A stretch of DNA of 64,000 nucleotides. Origin: Ascidia mentula. Lineage: Eukaryota > Chordata > Ascidiacea > Phlebobranchia > Ascidiidae. Each line of letters begins with the position of its first letter. Within the stretch, counting starts at the first letter, position 1. The position numbers and the translations under genes are program-made. The notes beneath the pieces were generated by a model. That model had not been told where the DNA came from, ran no database searches, and saw only the letters and a list, made by a program, of their open reading frames with translations. The DNA lies in the NCBI GenBank assembly GCA_947561715.1, contig OX387203.1, forward strand, positions 19,282,001 to 19,346,000. The letters are read 5' to 3'. Below, piece after piece: positions 1 to 12,904 of this stretch.

Positions 1-3000
1 GAATCTTTGAACAACAAATGGGGGACTATGAACAACAAATGGGAAACTTTGAACAACAAATGGGGGACCATGAACAACAAATGGGGGACTATGAACAACA
101 AATAGGGGACCATGAACAACAAAGGGGGGACCATGAACAACAAAGGGGGGACCATAAACAACAAATGGGGGACCATGAACAACAAATGGGAATCTTTGAA
201 CAATAAATGGGGGCCATGAACAACAAATGGGAATCTTTGAACAACAAATGGGGGCTATGAACAACAAATGGGGGACCGTGAACAACAAATGGGAATATTT
301 GTACAAGAAATGGGGGCCCATGAACAACAAATGGTGGCTATGAACAACAAATGGGGGACCATGAACAACAAATGGGAATATTTGAACAACAAATGGGGGC
401 CCATGAACAACAAATGGGAGACCATGAACAACAAATGGGGGACTATGAACAACAAATGGGGGCCATGAACAACAAAGGGGGGACCATAAACAACAAATGG
501 GAATCTTTGAACAACAAATAGGGGACCATGAACAACAAATGGGGGACTATGAACAACAAATGGGGACCATGAACAACAAATGGGAATCTTTGGACAACAA
601 ATGGGGGCCCATGAACAACAAATGGGGGATTATGAACAACAAATGGGAATCTTTGAACAACAAATGGGGGACTATGAACAACAAATAGGGGACCATGAAC
701 AACAAATGGGGGACTATGAACAACAAATGGGGGACTATGAACAACAAATGGACGCCCATCAACAACAAATGGGATGGGGGACCATGAACAACAAATGGGG
801 GACCATGAACAACAAATGGGATGGACGCCAATCAACAACAAATGGGGGACCATGAACAACAAATGGGGGACTATGAACAACAAATGGGAATCTTTGAACA
901 ACAAATGGGGGACCATGAACAACAAATGGGGGACCATGAACAACAAATGGGAATCTTTGAACAACAAATGGGGACCATGAACAACAAATGGGAATCTTTG
1001 AACAACAAATGGGGACCATGAACAACAAATGGGAATCTTTGGACAACAAATGGGGGCCCATGAACAACAAATGGGGGACTATGAACAACAAATGGGAATC
1101 TTTGGACAACAAATGGGGGCCCATGAACAACAAATGGGGGACTATGAACAACAAATGGGAATCTTTGAACAACAAATGGGGGACTATGAACAACAAATAG
1201 GGGACCATGAACAACAAAGGGGGGACCATAAACAACAAATGGGGGACCATGAACAACAAATGGGAATCTTTGAACAACAAATGGGGGACTATGAAGAACA
1301 AATAGGGGACCATGAACAACAAATGGGGGACCATGAACAACAAATGGGAATCTTTGAACAACAAATGGGGGACTATGAACAACAAATGGGGGACCGTGAA
1401 CAACAAATGGGGGACCATAAACAACAAATGGGGTACCATGAACAACAAATAGGGGACCATGAACAACAAAGGGGGGGACCATAAACAACAAATGGGAATC
1501 TTTGAACAACAAATGGGGGACTATGAACAACAAATGGGGGACCATGAACAACAAATGGGAATCTTTGAACAACAAATGGGGGACTATGAAGAACAAATGG
1601 GGGACTATGAACAACAAATGGGGGACCATGAACAACAAAGGGGGGACCATAAACAACAAATGGGGGACCATGAACAACAAATGGGAATCTTTGAACAACA
1701 AATGGGGGATTATGAAGAACAAATAGGGGACCATGAACAACAAATGGGGGAACATGAACAACAAATGGGGGACCATGAACAACAAATGGGGGACTATGAA
1801 CAACAAATGGGGGACCATGAACAACAAATGGGGGACCATAAACAACAAATGGGGGACCATGAACAACAAAGGGGGGGACCATAAACAACAAATGGGGGAC
1901 CATGAACAACAAATGGGAATCTTTGAACAACAAATGGGGGCCATGAACAATAAATGGGAATCTTTGAACAACAAATGGGGGCTATGAACAACAAATGGGA
2001 ATATTTGTACAAGAAATGGGGGCCCATGAACAACAAATGGGGGCTATGAACAACAAATGGGGGACCATGAACAACAAATGGGAATATTTGAACAACAAAT
2101 GGGGGCCCATGAACAACAAATGGGAGACCATGAACAACAAATGGGGGACTATGAACAACAAATGGGGGCCATGAACAACAAAGGGGGGACCATAAACAAC
2201 AAATGGGAATCTTTGAACAACAAATAGGGGACCATGAACAACAAATGGGGGACTATGAACAACAAATGGGGACCATGAACAACAAATGGGAATCTTTGGA
2301 CAACAAATGGGGGCCCATGAACAACAAATGGGGGACCATGAACAACAAATGGGAATCTTTGAACAACAAATGGGGGACTATGAACAACAAATGGGAATAT
2401 TTGAACAACAAATGGGGGCCCATGAACAACAAATGGGAGACCATGAACAACAAATGGGGGACTATGAACAACAAATGGGGGCCATGAACAACAAAGGGGG
2501 GACCATAAACAACAAATGGGAATCTTTGAACAACAAATAGGGGCCCATGAACAACAAATGGGGGCTATGAACAACAAATGGGGGACCATGAACAACAAAT
2601 GGGAATATTTGAACAACAAATGGGGGCCCATGAACAACAAATGGGAGACCATGAACAACAAATGGGGGACTATGAACAACAAATGGGGGCCATGAACAAC
2701 AAAGGGGGGACCATAAACAACAAATGGGAATCTTTGAACAACAAATAGGGGACCATGAACAACAAATGGGGGACTATGAACAACAAATGGGGTCCATGAA
2801 CAACAAATGGGAATCTTTGGACAACAAATGGGGGCCCATGAACAACAAATGGGGGACTATGAACAACAAATGGGAATCTTTGAACAACAAATGGGGGACT
2901 ATGAACAACAAATGGGGGACTATGAACAACAAATAGGGGACCATGAACAACAAATGGGGGACCATAAACAACAAATGGGAATCTTTGAACAACAAATGGG

Positions 3001-6000
3001 GGACTATGAAGAACAAATAGGGGACCATGAACAACAAATGGGGGACCATGAACAACAAATGGGAATCTTTGAACAACAAATGGGGGACTATGAACAACAA
3101 ATGGGGGACTATGAACAACAAATGGGGGACCGTGAACAACAAATGGGGGACCATAAACAACAAATAGGGGACCATGAACAACAAAGGGGGGGACCATAAA
3201 CAACAAATGGGGGACCATGAACAACAAATGGGAATCTTTGAACAACAAATGGGGGACTCTGAACAACAAATGGGGGACCATGAACAACAAATGGGAATCT
3301 TTGAACAACAAATGGGGGACTATGAAGAACAAATGGGGGACTATGAACAACAAATGGGGGAACATGAACAACAAATGGGGGACCATGAACAACAAAGGGG
3401 GGACCATAAACAACAAATGTGGGACCATGAACAACAAATGGGAATCTTTGAACAACAAATGGGGGACCATGAACAACAAATAGGGGACCATGAACAACAA
3501 ATGGGGGACTATGAACAACAAATGGGGGACCATGAACAACAAAGGGGGGACCATAAACAACAAATGGGGGACCATGAACAACAAATGGGAATCTTTGAAC
3601 AACAAATGGGGGATTATGAAGAACAAATAGGGGACCATGAACAACAAATGGGGGAACATGAACAACAAATGGGGGACCATGAACAACAAATGGGAATCTT
3701 TGAACAACAAATGGGGGACTATGAACAACAAATAGGGGACCATGAACACACAAATGGGGGACCATGAACAACAAATGGGGGACTATGAACAACAAATGGG
3801 GGACCGTGAACAACATATGGGAATCTTTGAACAACAAATGGGGGCCCATGAACATCAAATGGGGGACCATGAACAACAAATGGGAATCTTTGAACAACAA
3901 ATGGGGGCCCATGAACAACAAATGGGGGACTATGAACAACAAATAGGGGACCATGAACAACAAAGGGGGGACCATAAACAACAAATGGGGGACCATGAAC
4001 AACAAATGGGGGACTATGAACAACAAATAGGGGACAATATACAACAAATGGGGGACCATAAACAACAAATGGGGGACTATGAACAACAAATGGGAATCTT
4101 TGAACAACAAATGGGGGACTATGAACAACAAATAGGGGACCATGAACAACAAATGGGGGACTAAGATCAACAAATGGGGGAACATGAACAACAAATGGGA
4201 ATCTTTGAACAACAAATGGGGACCATGAACAACAAATGGGAATCTTTGGACAACAAATGGGGGCCCATGAACAACAAATGCGGGACTATGAACAACAAAT
4301 GGGAATCTTTGAACAACAAATGGGGGACTATGAACAACAAATAGGGGACCATGAACAACAAAGGGGGGAACATAAACAACAAATGGGGGACCATGAACAA
4401 CAAATGGCAATCTTTGAACAACAATTGGGGGACTATGAACAACAAATAGGGGACCATGAACAACAAATGGGGGACCATAAACAACAAATGGGGGACCATG
4501 AACAACAAATGGGAATCTTTGGACAACAAATGGGGGACCATGAACAACAAATGGGAATCTTTGGACAACAAATGGGGGACCATGAACAACAAATGGGGGA
4601 CCATGAACATCAAATGCGGGACCATGAACAACGAATGGGGGACCATGAACAACGAATGGGGGACCATGAACAACAAATGGGGGACTATGAACAACAAATG
4701 GGGACCATGAACAACAAATGGGAATCTTTGAACAACAAATAGGGGACCATGAACAACAAATGGGGGACTATGAACAACAAATGGGGACCATGAACAACAA
4801 ATGGGAATCTTTGGACAACAAATGGGGGCCCATGAACAACAAATGGGGGACTATGAACAACAAATGGGAATCTTTGAACAACAAATGGGGGACTATGAAC
4901 AACAAATGGGGGACTATGAACAACAAATAGGGGACCATGAACAACAAAGGGGGGACCATAAACAACAAATGGGGGACCATGAACAACAAATGGGAATCTT
5001 TGAACAACAAATGGGGGACTATGAAGAACAAATAGGGGACCATGAACAACAAATGGGGGACGATGAACAACAAATGGGAATCTTTGAACAACAAATGGGG
5101 GACTATGAACAACAAATGGGGGCCATGAACAGCAAATGGGGGACCTTGAACAACAAATGGGATGGAGGACCATCAACAACAAATGGGGGACCATGAACAA
5201 CAAATGGGATGGGGGACCATCAACAACAAATGGGGGACCATGAACAACAAATGGGATGGACGCCCATCAACAACAAATGGGGGACCATGAACAACAAATG
5301 GGGGAACATGAACAACAAATGGGGGGCCATGAACAACAAATGGACGCCCATCAACAACAAATGGGGGACCATGAACAACAAATGGGATGGGGGACCATGA
5401 ACAACAAATGGGGGAACATGAACAACAAATGGGGGCCATGAACAGCAAATGGGGGACCATGAACAAGAAATGGGGGACCATGAACAACAAATGGGGGGCC
5501 ATGAACAACAAAGGGGGGACCATAAACAACAAATGGGGGACCATGAACAACAAATGGGAATCTTTGAACAACAAATGGGGGACCATGAACAACAAATGGG
5601 GGACTATGAACAACAAATGGGAATCTTTGAACAACAAATAGGGGACCATGAACAACAAAGGGGGACCATGAACAACAAATGGGAATCTTTGAACAACAAA
5701 TGGGGGACTATGAACAACAAATGGGAATCTTTGAACAACAAATGAGGGACCATGAACAACAAATGGGGGACTATGAACAAGAAATGGGAATAATTGAACA
5801 ACAAATGGGGGCCATGAACAACAAATGGGAATCTTTGAACAACAAATGGGGGCTATGAACAACAAATGGGGGACCGTGAACAACAAATGGGAATATTTGT
5901 ACAAGAAATGGGGGCCCATGAACAACAAATGGGGGCTATGAACAACAAATGGGGGACCATGAACAACAAATGGGAATATTTGAACAACAAATGGGGGCCC

Positions 6001-9000
6001 ATGAACAACAAATGGGAGACCATGAACAACAAATGGGGGACTATGAACAACAAATGGGGGCCATGAACAACAAAGGGGGGACCATAAACAACAAATGGGA
6101 ATCTTTGAACAACAAATAGGGGACCATGAACAACAAATGGGGGACTATGAACAACAAATGGGGACCATGAACAACAAATGGGAATCTTTGGACAACAAAT
6201 GGGGGCCCATGAACAACAAATGGGGGACTATGAACAACAAATGGGAATCTTTGAACAACAAATGGGGGACTATGAACAACAAATGGGGGACTATGAACAA
6301 CAAATAGGGGACCATGAACAACAAAGGGGGGACCATAAACAACAAATGGGGGACCATGAACAACAAATGGGATTCTTTGAACAACAAATGGGGGACTATG
6401 AAGAACAAATAGGGGACCATGAACAACAAATGGGGGACCATGAACAACAAATGGGAATCTTTGAACAACAAATGGGGGACTATGAACAACAAATGGGGGC
6501 CATGAACAGCAAATGGGGGACCTTGAACAACAAATGGGATGGAGGACCATCAACAACAAATGGGGAACCATGAACAACAAATGGGATGGGGGACCATCAA
6601 CAACAAATGGGGGACCATGAACAACAAATGGGATGTACGCCCATCAACAACAAATGGGGGACCATGAACAACAAATGGGGGAACATGAACAACAAATGGG
6701 GGGCCATGAACAACAAATGGACGCCCATCAACAACAAATGGGGGACCATGAACAACAAATGGGATGGTGGACCATGAACAACAAATGGGGGAACATGAAC
6801 AACAAATGGGGGCCATGAACAGCAAATGGGGGACCATGAACAAGAAATGGGGGACCATGAACAACAAATGGGGGGCCATGAACAACAAAGGGGGGACCAT
6901 AAACAACAAATGGGGGACCATGAACAACAAATGGGAATCTTTGAACAACAAATGGGGGACCATGAACAACAAATGGGGGACTATGAACAACAAATGGGAA
7001 TCTTTGAACAACAAATAGGGGACCATGAACAACAAAGGGGGACCATGAACAACAAATGGGAATCTTTGAACAACAAATGGGGGACTATGAACAACAAATG
7101 GGAATCTTTGAACAACAAATGGGGGACCATGAACAACAAATGGGGGACTATGAACAACAAATAGGGGACCATGAACAACAAAGGGGGGACCATGAACAAC
7201 AAAGGGGGGACCATAAACAACAAATAGGGGAACATGAACAACAAATGGGAATCTTTGAACAACAAATGGGGGCCATGAACAACAAATGGGAATCTTTGAA
7301 CAACAAATGGGGGCTATGAACAACAAATGGGGGACCGTGAACAACAAATGGGAATATTTGTACAAGAAATGGGGGCCCATGAACAACAAATGGGGGCTAT
7401 GAACAACAAATGGGGGACCATGAACAACAAATGGGAATATTTGAACAACAAATGGGGGCCCATGAACAACAAATGGGAGACCATGAACAACAAATGGGGG
7501 ACTATGAACAACACATGGGGGCCATGAACAACAAAGGGGGGACCATAAACAACAAATGGGAATCTTTGAACAACAAATAGGGGACCATGAACAACAAATG
7601 GGGGACTATGAACAACAAATGGGGTCCATGAACAACAAATGGGAATCTTTGGACAACAAATGGGGGCCCATGAACAACAAATGGGGGACTATGAACAACA
7701 AATGGGAATCTTTGAACAACAAATGGGGGACTATGAACAACAAATGGGGGACTATGAACAACAAATAGGGGACCATGAACAACAAATGGGGGACCATAAA
7801 CAACAAATGGGAATCTTTGAACAACAAATGGGGGACTATGAAGAACAAATAGGGGACCATGAACAACAAATGGGGGACCATGAACAACAAATGGGAATCT
7901 TTGAACAACAAATGGGGGACTATGAACAACAAATGGGGGACTATGAACAACAAATGGGGGACCGTGAACAACAAATGGGGGACCATAAACAACAAATAGG
8001 GGACCATGAACAACAAAGGGGGGGACCATAAACAACAAATGGGGGACCATGAACAACAAATGGGAATCTTTGAACAACAAATGGGGGACTCTGAACAACA
8101 AATGGGGGACCATGAACAACAAATGGGAATCTTTGAACAACAAATGGGGGACTATGAAGAACAAATGGGGGACTATGAACAACAAATGGGGGAACATGAA
8201 CAACAAATGGGGGACCATGAACAACAAAGGGGGGACCATGAACAACAAAGGGGGGACCATAAACAACAAATGTGGGACCATGAACAACAAATGGGAATCT
8301 TTGAACAACAAATGGGGGACCATGAACAACAAATAGGGGACCATGAACAACAAATGGGGGACTATGAACAACAAATGGGGGACCATGAACAACAAATGGG
8401 GGACCATGAACAACAAATGGGAATCTTTGAACAACAAATGGGGGATTATGAAGAACAAATAGGGGACCATGAACAACAAATGGGGGAATATGAACAACAA
8501 ATGGGGGACCATGAACAACAAATGGGAATCTTTGAACAACAAATGGGGGACTATGAACAACAAATAGGGGACCATGAACACACAAATGGGGGACCATGAA
8601 CAACAAATGGGGGACTATGAACAACAAATGGGGGACCGTGAACAACATATGGGAATCTTTGAACAACAAATGGGGGCCCATGAACATCAAATGGGGGACC
8701 ATGAACAACAAATGGGAATCTTTGAACAACAAATGGGGGCCCATGAACAACAAATGGGGGACTATGAACAACAAATAGGGGACCATGAACAACAAAGGGG
8801 GGACCATAAACAACAAATGGGGGACCATGAACAACAAATGGGGGACTATGAACAACAAATAGGGGACCATATACAACAAATGGGGGACCATAAACAACAA
8901 ATGGGGGACTATGAACAACAAATAGGGGACCATGAACAACAAATGGGAATCTTTGAACAACAAATGGGGGACTATGAACAACAAATGGGGGACTATGAAC

Positions 9001-11031
9001 AACAAATAGGGGACCATGAACAACAAATGGGGGACTAAGATCAACAAATGGGGGAACATGAACAACAAATGGGAATCTTTGAACAACAAATGGGGACCAT
9101 GAACAACAAATGGGAATCTTTGGACAACAAATGGGGGCCCATGAACAACAAATGCGGGACTATGAACAACAAATGGGAATCTTTGAACAACAAATGGGGG
9201 ACTATGAACAACAAATAGGGGACCATGAACAACAAAGGGGGGACCATAAACAACAAATGGGGGACCATGAACAACAAATGGCAATCTTTGAACAACAATT
9301 GGGGGACTATGAACAACAAATAGGGGACCATGAACAACAAATGGGGGACCATAAACAACAAATGGGGGACCATGAACAACAAATGGGAATCTTTGGACAA
9401 CAAATGGGGGACCATGAACAACAAATGGGAATCTTTGGACAACAAATGGGGGACCATGAACAACAAATGGGGGACCATGAACATCAAATGCGGGACCATG
9501 AACAACGAATGGGGGACCATGAACAACGAATGGGGGACCATGAACAACAAATGGGGGACCATGGACAACAAATGGGGGACCATGAACAACAAATGGGGGA
9601 ACATGAACAACAAATGGGAATCTTTGAACAACAAATGGGGGACCATGAACAACAAATGGGAATCTTTGAACAACAAATGGGGGACTATGAACAACCAATG
9701 GGGGACCATGAACATCAAATGCGGGACCATGAACAACAAATGGGGGACCATGAACAACAAATGGGAATCTTTGGACAACAAATGGGGGACCATGAACAAC
9801 AAATGGGAATCTTTGAACAACAATTGGGGGACTATGAACAACAAATAGGGGACTATGAACAACAAATGGGGGACCATGAACAACAAATGGGGGAACATGA
9901 ACAACAAATGGGAATCTTTGAACAACAAATGGGGGACCATGAACAACAAATGGGAATCTTTGGACAACAAATGGGGCACCATGAACAACAAATGGGAATC
10001 TTTGAACAACAAATGGGGGACTATGAACAACCAATGGGGGACCATGAACAACCAATGGGGGACCATGAACATCAAATGCGGGACCATGAACAACAAATGG
10101 GGGACTATGAACAACAAATAGGGGACCATGAACAACAAAGGGGGGACCATAAACAACAAATGGGGGACCATGAACAACAAATGGGGGACTATGAACAACA
10201 AATAGGAATCTTTGAACAACAAATGGGGGACTATGAACAACAATTGGGGGACTATGAACAACAAATAGGGGACCATGAACAACAAATGGGGGACTAAGAT
10301 CAACAAATGGGGGAACATGAACAACAAATGGGAATCTTTGAACAACAAATGGGGACCATGAACAACAAATGGGAATCTTTGGACAACAAATGGGGGCCCA
10401 TGAACAACAAATGCGGGACTATGAACAACAAATGGGAATCTTTGAACAACAAATGGGGGACTATGAACAACAAATAGGGGACCATGAACAACAAAGGGGG
10501 GACCATAAACAACAAATGGGGGACCATGAACAACAAATGGCAATCTTTGAACAACAATTGGGGGACTATGAACAACAAATAGGGGACCATGAACAACAAA
10601 TGGGGGACCATAAACAACAAATGGGGGACCATGAACAACAAATGGGAATCTTTGGACAACAAATGGGGGACCATGAACAACAAATGGGAATCTTTGGACA
10701 ACAAATGGGGGACCATGAACAACAAATGGGGGACCATGAACATCAAATGCGGGACCATGAACAACGAATGGGGGACCATGAACAACAAATGGGGGACCAT
10801 GAACAACAAATGGGGGACCATGAACAACAAATGGGGGACCATGAACAACAAATGGGGGACCATGGACAACAAATGGGGGAACATGAACAACAAATGGGAA
10901 TCTTTGAACAACAAATGGGGGACCATGAACAACAAATGGGAATCTTTGAACAACAAATGGGGGACTATGAACAACCAATGGGGGACCATGAACATCAAAT
11001 GCGGGACCATGAACAACAAATGGGGGACCTC
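1..11031. repeat. 11-kb minisatellite, 21-bp unit, about 525 copies
   Basis: The whole stretch is a tandem array of a 21-bp unit that starts ATGGGGGAC (or ATGGGAATC) and ends GAACAACAA. The array begins before the window and stops abruptly at about 11031. Main variants are GACTATGAA, GACCATGAA, ATCTTTGAA, GGGGCCCATGAA and AAAGGGGGGACC. Occasional 20- and 22-bp units shift the frame. The plus strand is purine-rich with a G5 run in most units. Because 21 is divisible by three and the common unit has no stop in several frames, long open frames occur on both strands (MGDHEQQ-type on plus, LLFMVPH- and FVVHGPP-type on minus). I do not regard these as genes: no single frame runs through, and no splice or start context is visible. 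Confidence 0.97.
4159..10301. repeat. Higher-order repeat blocks within the 21-bp minisatellite
   Basis: Rare variants recur as ordered blocks. The junction GACTAAGATC appears at about 4159, 9033 and 10292 (offsets about 4.87 and 1.26 kb). A block with the rare variants ATGGACGCCCATC and ATGGGATGG occurs at about 5163-5440 and again at about 6540-6820 (offset 1377). Blocks near 2670-3760 and 7502-8600 share the same order of variants, including single-unit oddities such as GAACACACAAATG. The array therefore grew by duplication of kilobase-scale segments as well as single-unit slippage. Confidence 0.85.
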
Positions 11032-12642
11032 TATTTCTTAAGCTTTCAATGAACCCATAAATTTTAAGTTTGATACATTCCTCTGAAAGAGAAGAGAAGT
11101 GTATGATTTCTTATTAAATTTAGTCGCTGTAGCTTCAGCTCGATGCTGCAATGTGATTGCAGTTCTGATTTATTCTAAAAAAAAAATGGTTTCAAGGCAG
11201 AGTGATTTCCTATTTTAGGCTACTTCACAATTAATAGGACTACCCAAATAACTTACCTGTACAGGTGCAGTATGCCCGCAAAATTTCTCCAGATGGTCTA
11301 ACACAAGGAGAATCTTTTGGGATGGTGTACACTTGGATGTGAAAAATCAGTACTTCTGCAGTAGGCAGCATTTCAAAGGTTTAATATAATGAGACTCCAG
11401 GTATTAAAATGCTCTGCTTATAGGTTGACATTTGGGAGCTTTTTGTCCATGTAAATCAACATCGTTCTCATTTAGACAAAGCAGATTGTCCTTTGCAATG
11501 CCATCACATGGGTCAAGCAGTTGCTCTTTTTCAGAAAAACGTCATATACTTATGTAGGCTACTTCTTTTTGTGATGTTAACAACTTAATTCTTTACTGCA
11601 CACCCATAACATCTGCGGAAAAGACCAAAGAAACGTGTTTCGACTTTGTTTTGTTATTGGTTTGCAAACCAAACAGCTTACAATGTTCCCGCAAACTCCC
11701 AACTGTCCACGTTTGCAACGCCTATGCCATACTAAGGGTCTTTGTTTTCCATTTTGCTACAAAAAAATTAAAAACATCCCAGAACTGTTGTTATTTTTGA
11801 CATTTACCAACCAAGACCAAACATTTTCTACACAGAAAAACGCGCGTAGCACAACTTAACCTATGACCCCGATTCTCGCGCATGCGCATTGGCGTTGGTG
11901 CAAATCATGTATTGTTGCTTGTTGCGCTGACAATCAATATTGCCATTTCTTGATTAATGGCTAAAGAAAAGTAATTACGTGACTTGGCCAGCTGTTCTGC
12001 TGATGAGCGAACACGTTTTTCATGGCAAGTATTGAATTTTGCATGTAATGTGTAAATTTAAATAGTACAAGCAAAATTAGTTTGGTGTTGCTACTTACCA
12101 TGTTTAACGTTGTACAAAAATAATAATAAATAAGTTTAAATCAAACACTTATGACAGATAACTGATCACTAACAAGAGAAATTACATTGTTTGCTTGTTT
12201 TAGTTTATTCATCGCAATGATTAACAGGTAAAAACAAAATTATCACAACTATTATTTTGGGAACTTGCACTTGGCCTTGAAATATTAGACTAGTTGCTCT
12301 GATGAAAGTGACCTTGAATGTAAGAATAGTTTCCAAACAACTTTGCAAATAAAAATTAGTTGGACCTGCAAAAAACAGAAGTTTGTCGAAGTCACAATAA
12401 AAATTTCGTATTTTCTTGCAAAGAACGTTTTTTTATTGCACTATTTAAATGTCGAAACATATGCCAGTTACATAAAACTCTAAGCAATTAAGCATTTATA
12501 ATGCAAAAGTAAATGGTTAACAAAGGACAGCAACATTTACCGACCAAAACACTCATACTTCGTACTTACTTGCTTCCCTTATGTTTCATCTTCCAGCAAA
12601 AACTCACACCACAACCCAGCCTACGTAAAAAAACTACCTCTG
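11032..12642. other. AT-rich intergenic DNA, no gene seen
   Basis: This is unique-looking sequence between the minisatellite and the first dispersed repeats. The open frames are short and lack coding character. A single promoter-type motif pair near 11880 is listed separately. Confidence 0.6.
11877..11892. promoter_or_regulatory. NRF1-type palindrome next to an inverted CCAAT box
   Basis: CGCGCATGCGCA at 11877-11888 matches the NRF1 consensus YGCGCAYGCGCR at every position and overlaps ATTGG (inverted CCAAT) at 11888-11892. This pairing is typical of CpG-type housekeeping promoters in animals. No transcript model starts here on either strand, so the site may belong to an unseen non-coding or distant first exon, or may be chance. 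Confidence 0.3.
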
Positions 12643-12754
12643 TCAAAACAAATCACTCCCGAGACCAGTAACCCTACTTCCCGTTGAACTTGCGCAGTTT
12701 GTTGTCTGCATAATCACTGAACCGTTAAAAATATGATAAAAATTTGTGATATTT

Positions 12755-12890
12755 TTCGCTACAGCGAATGTTGTATCACGAAACCCCCGATCAAAATTAT
12801 GGTTGATCGGGGTTTCTGAATACCAAATTGATCCAATCCTTGATCTCGGATCGGTTGATCCAGGATCGTGGATCAATCTTGATCAGGGAT
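12755..12890. repeat. Cluster of GATC-rich inverted repeats
   Basis: TTCGCTACAGCGAA at 12755-12768 is nearly self-complementary. The arms GAAACCCCCGATCAA (12780-12794) and TTGATCGGGGTTTC (12803-12816) form an inverted repeat with an 8-nt loop. The next 70 bp contain several further GATC-centred half-palindromes. The same palindrome core recurs at 45791-45802, and GATC palindromes recur near 52039-52100, which suggests remnants of a dispersed small element. Confidence 0.5.
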
Positions 12891-12904
12891 GGGGAATACC
12901 ATCC

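Noticed and set aside
7941-10055. 704-codon minus-strand open frame (FVVHGPP-type repeats) and similar long frames in 1-11031
   Set aside because: These follow from a 21-bp unit with no stop in several frames. Frames on both strands are open at once and are interrupted wherever a 20- or 22-bp unit occurs.
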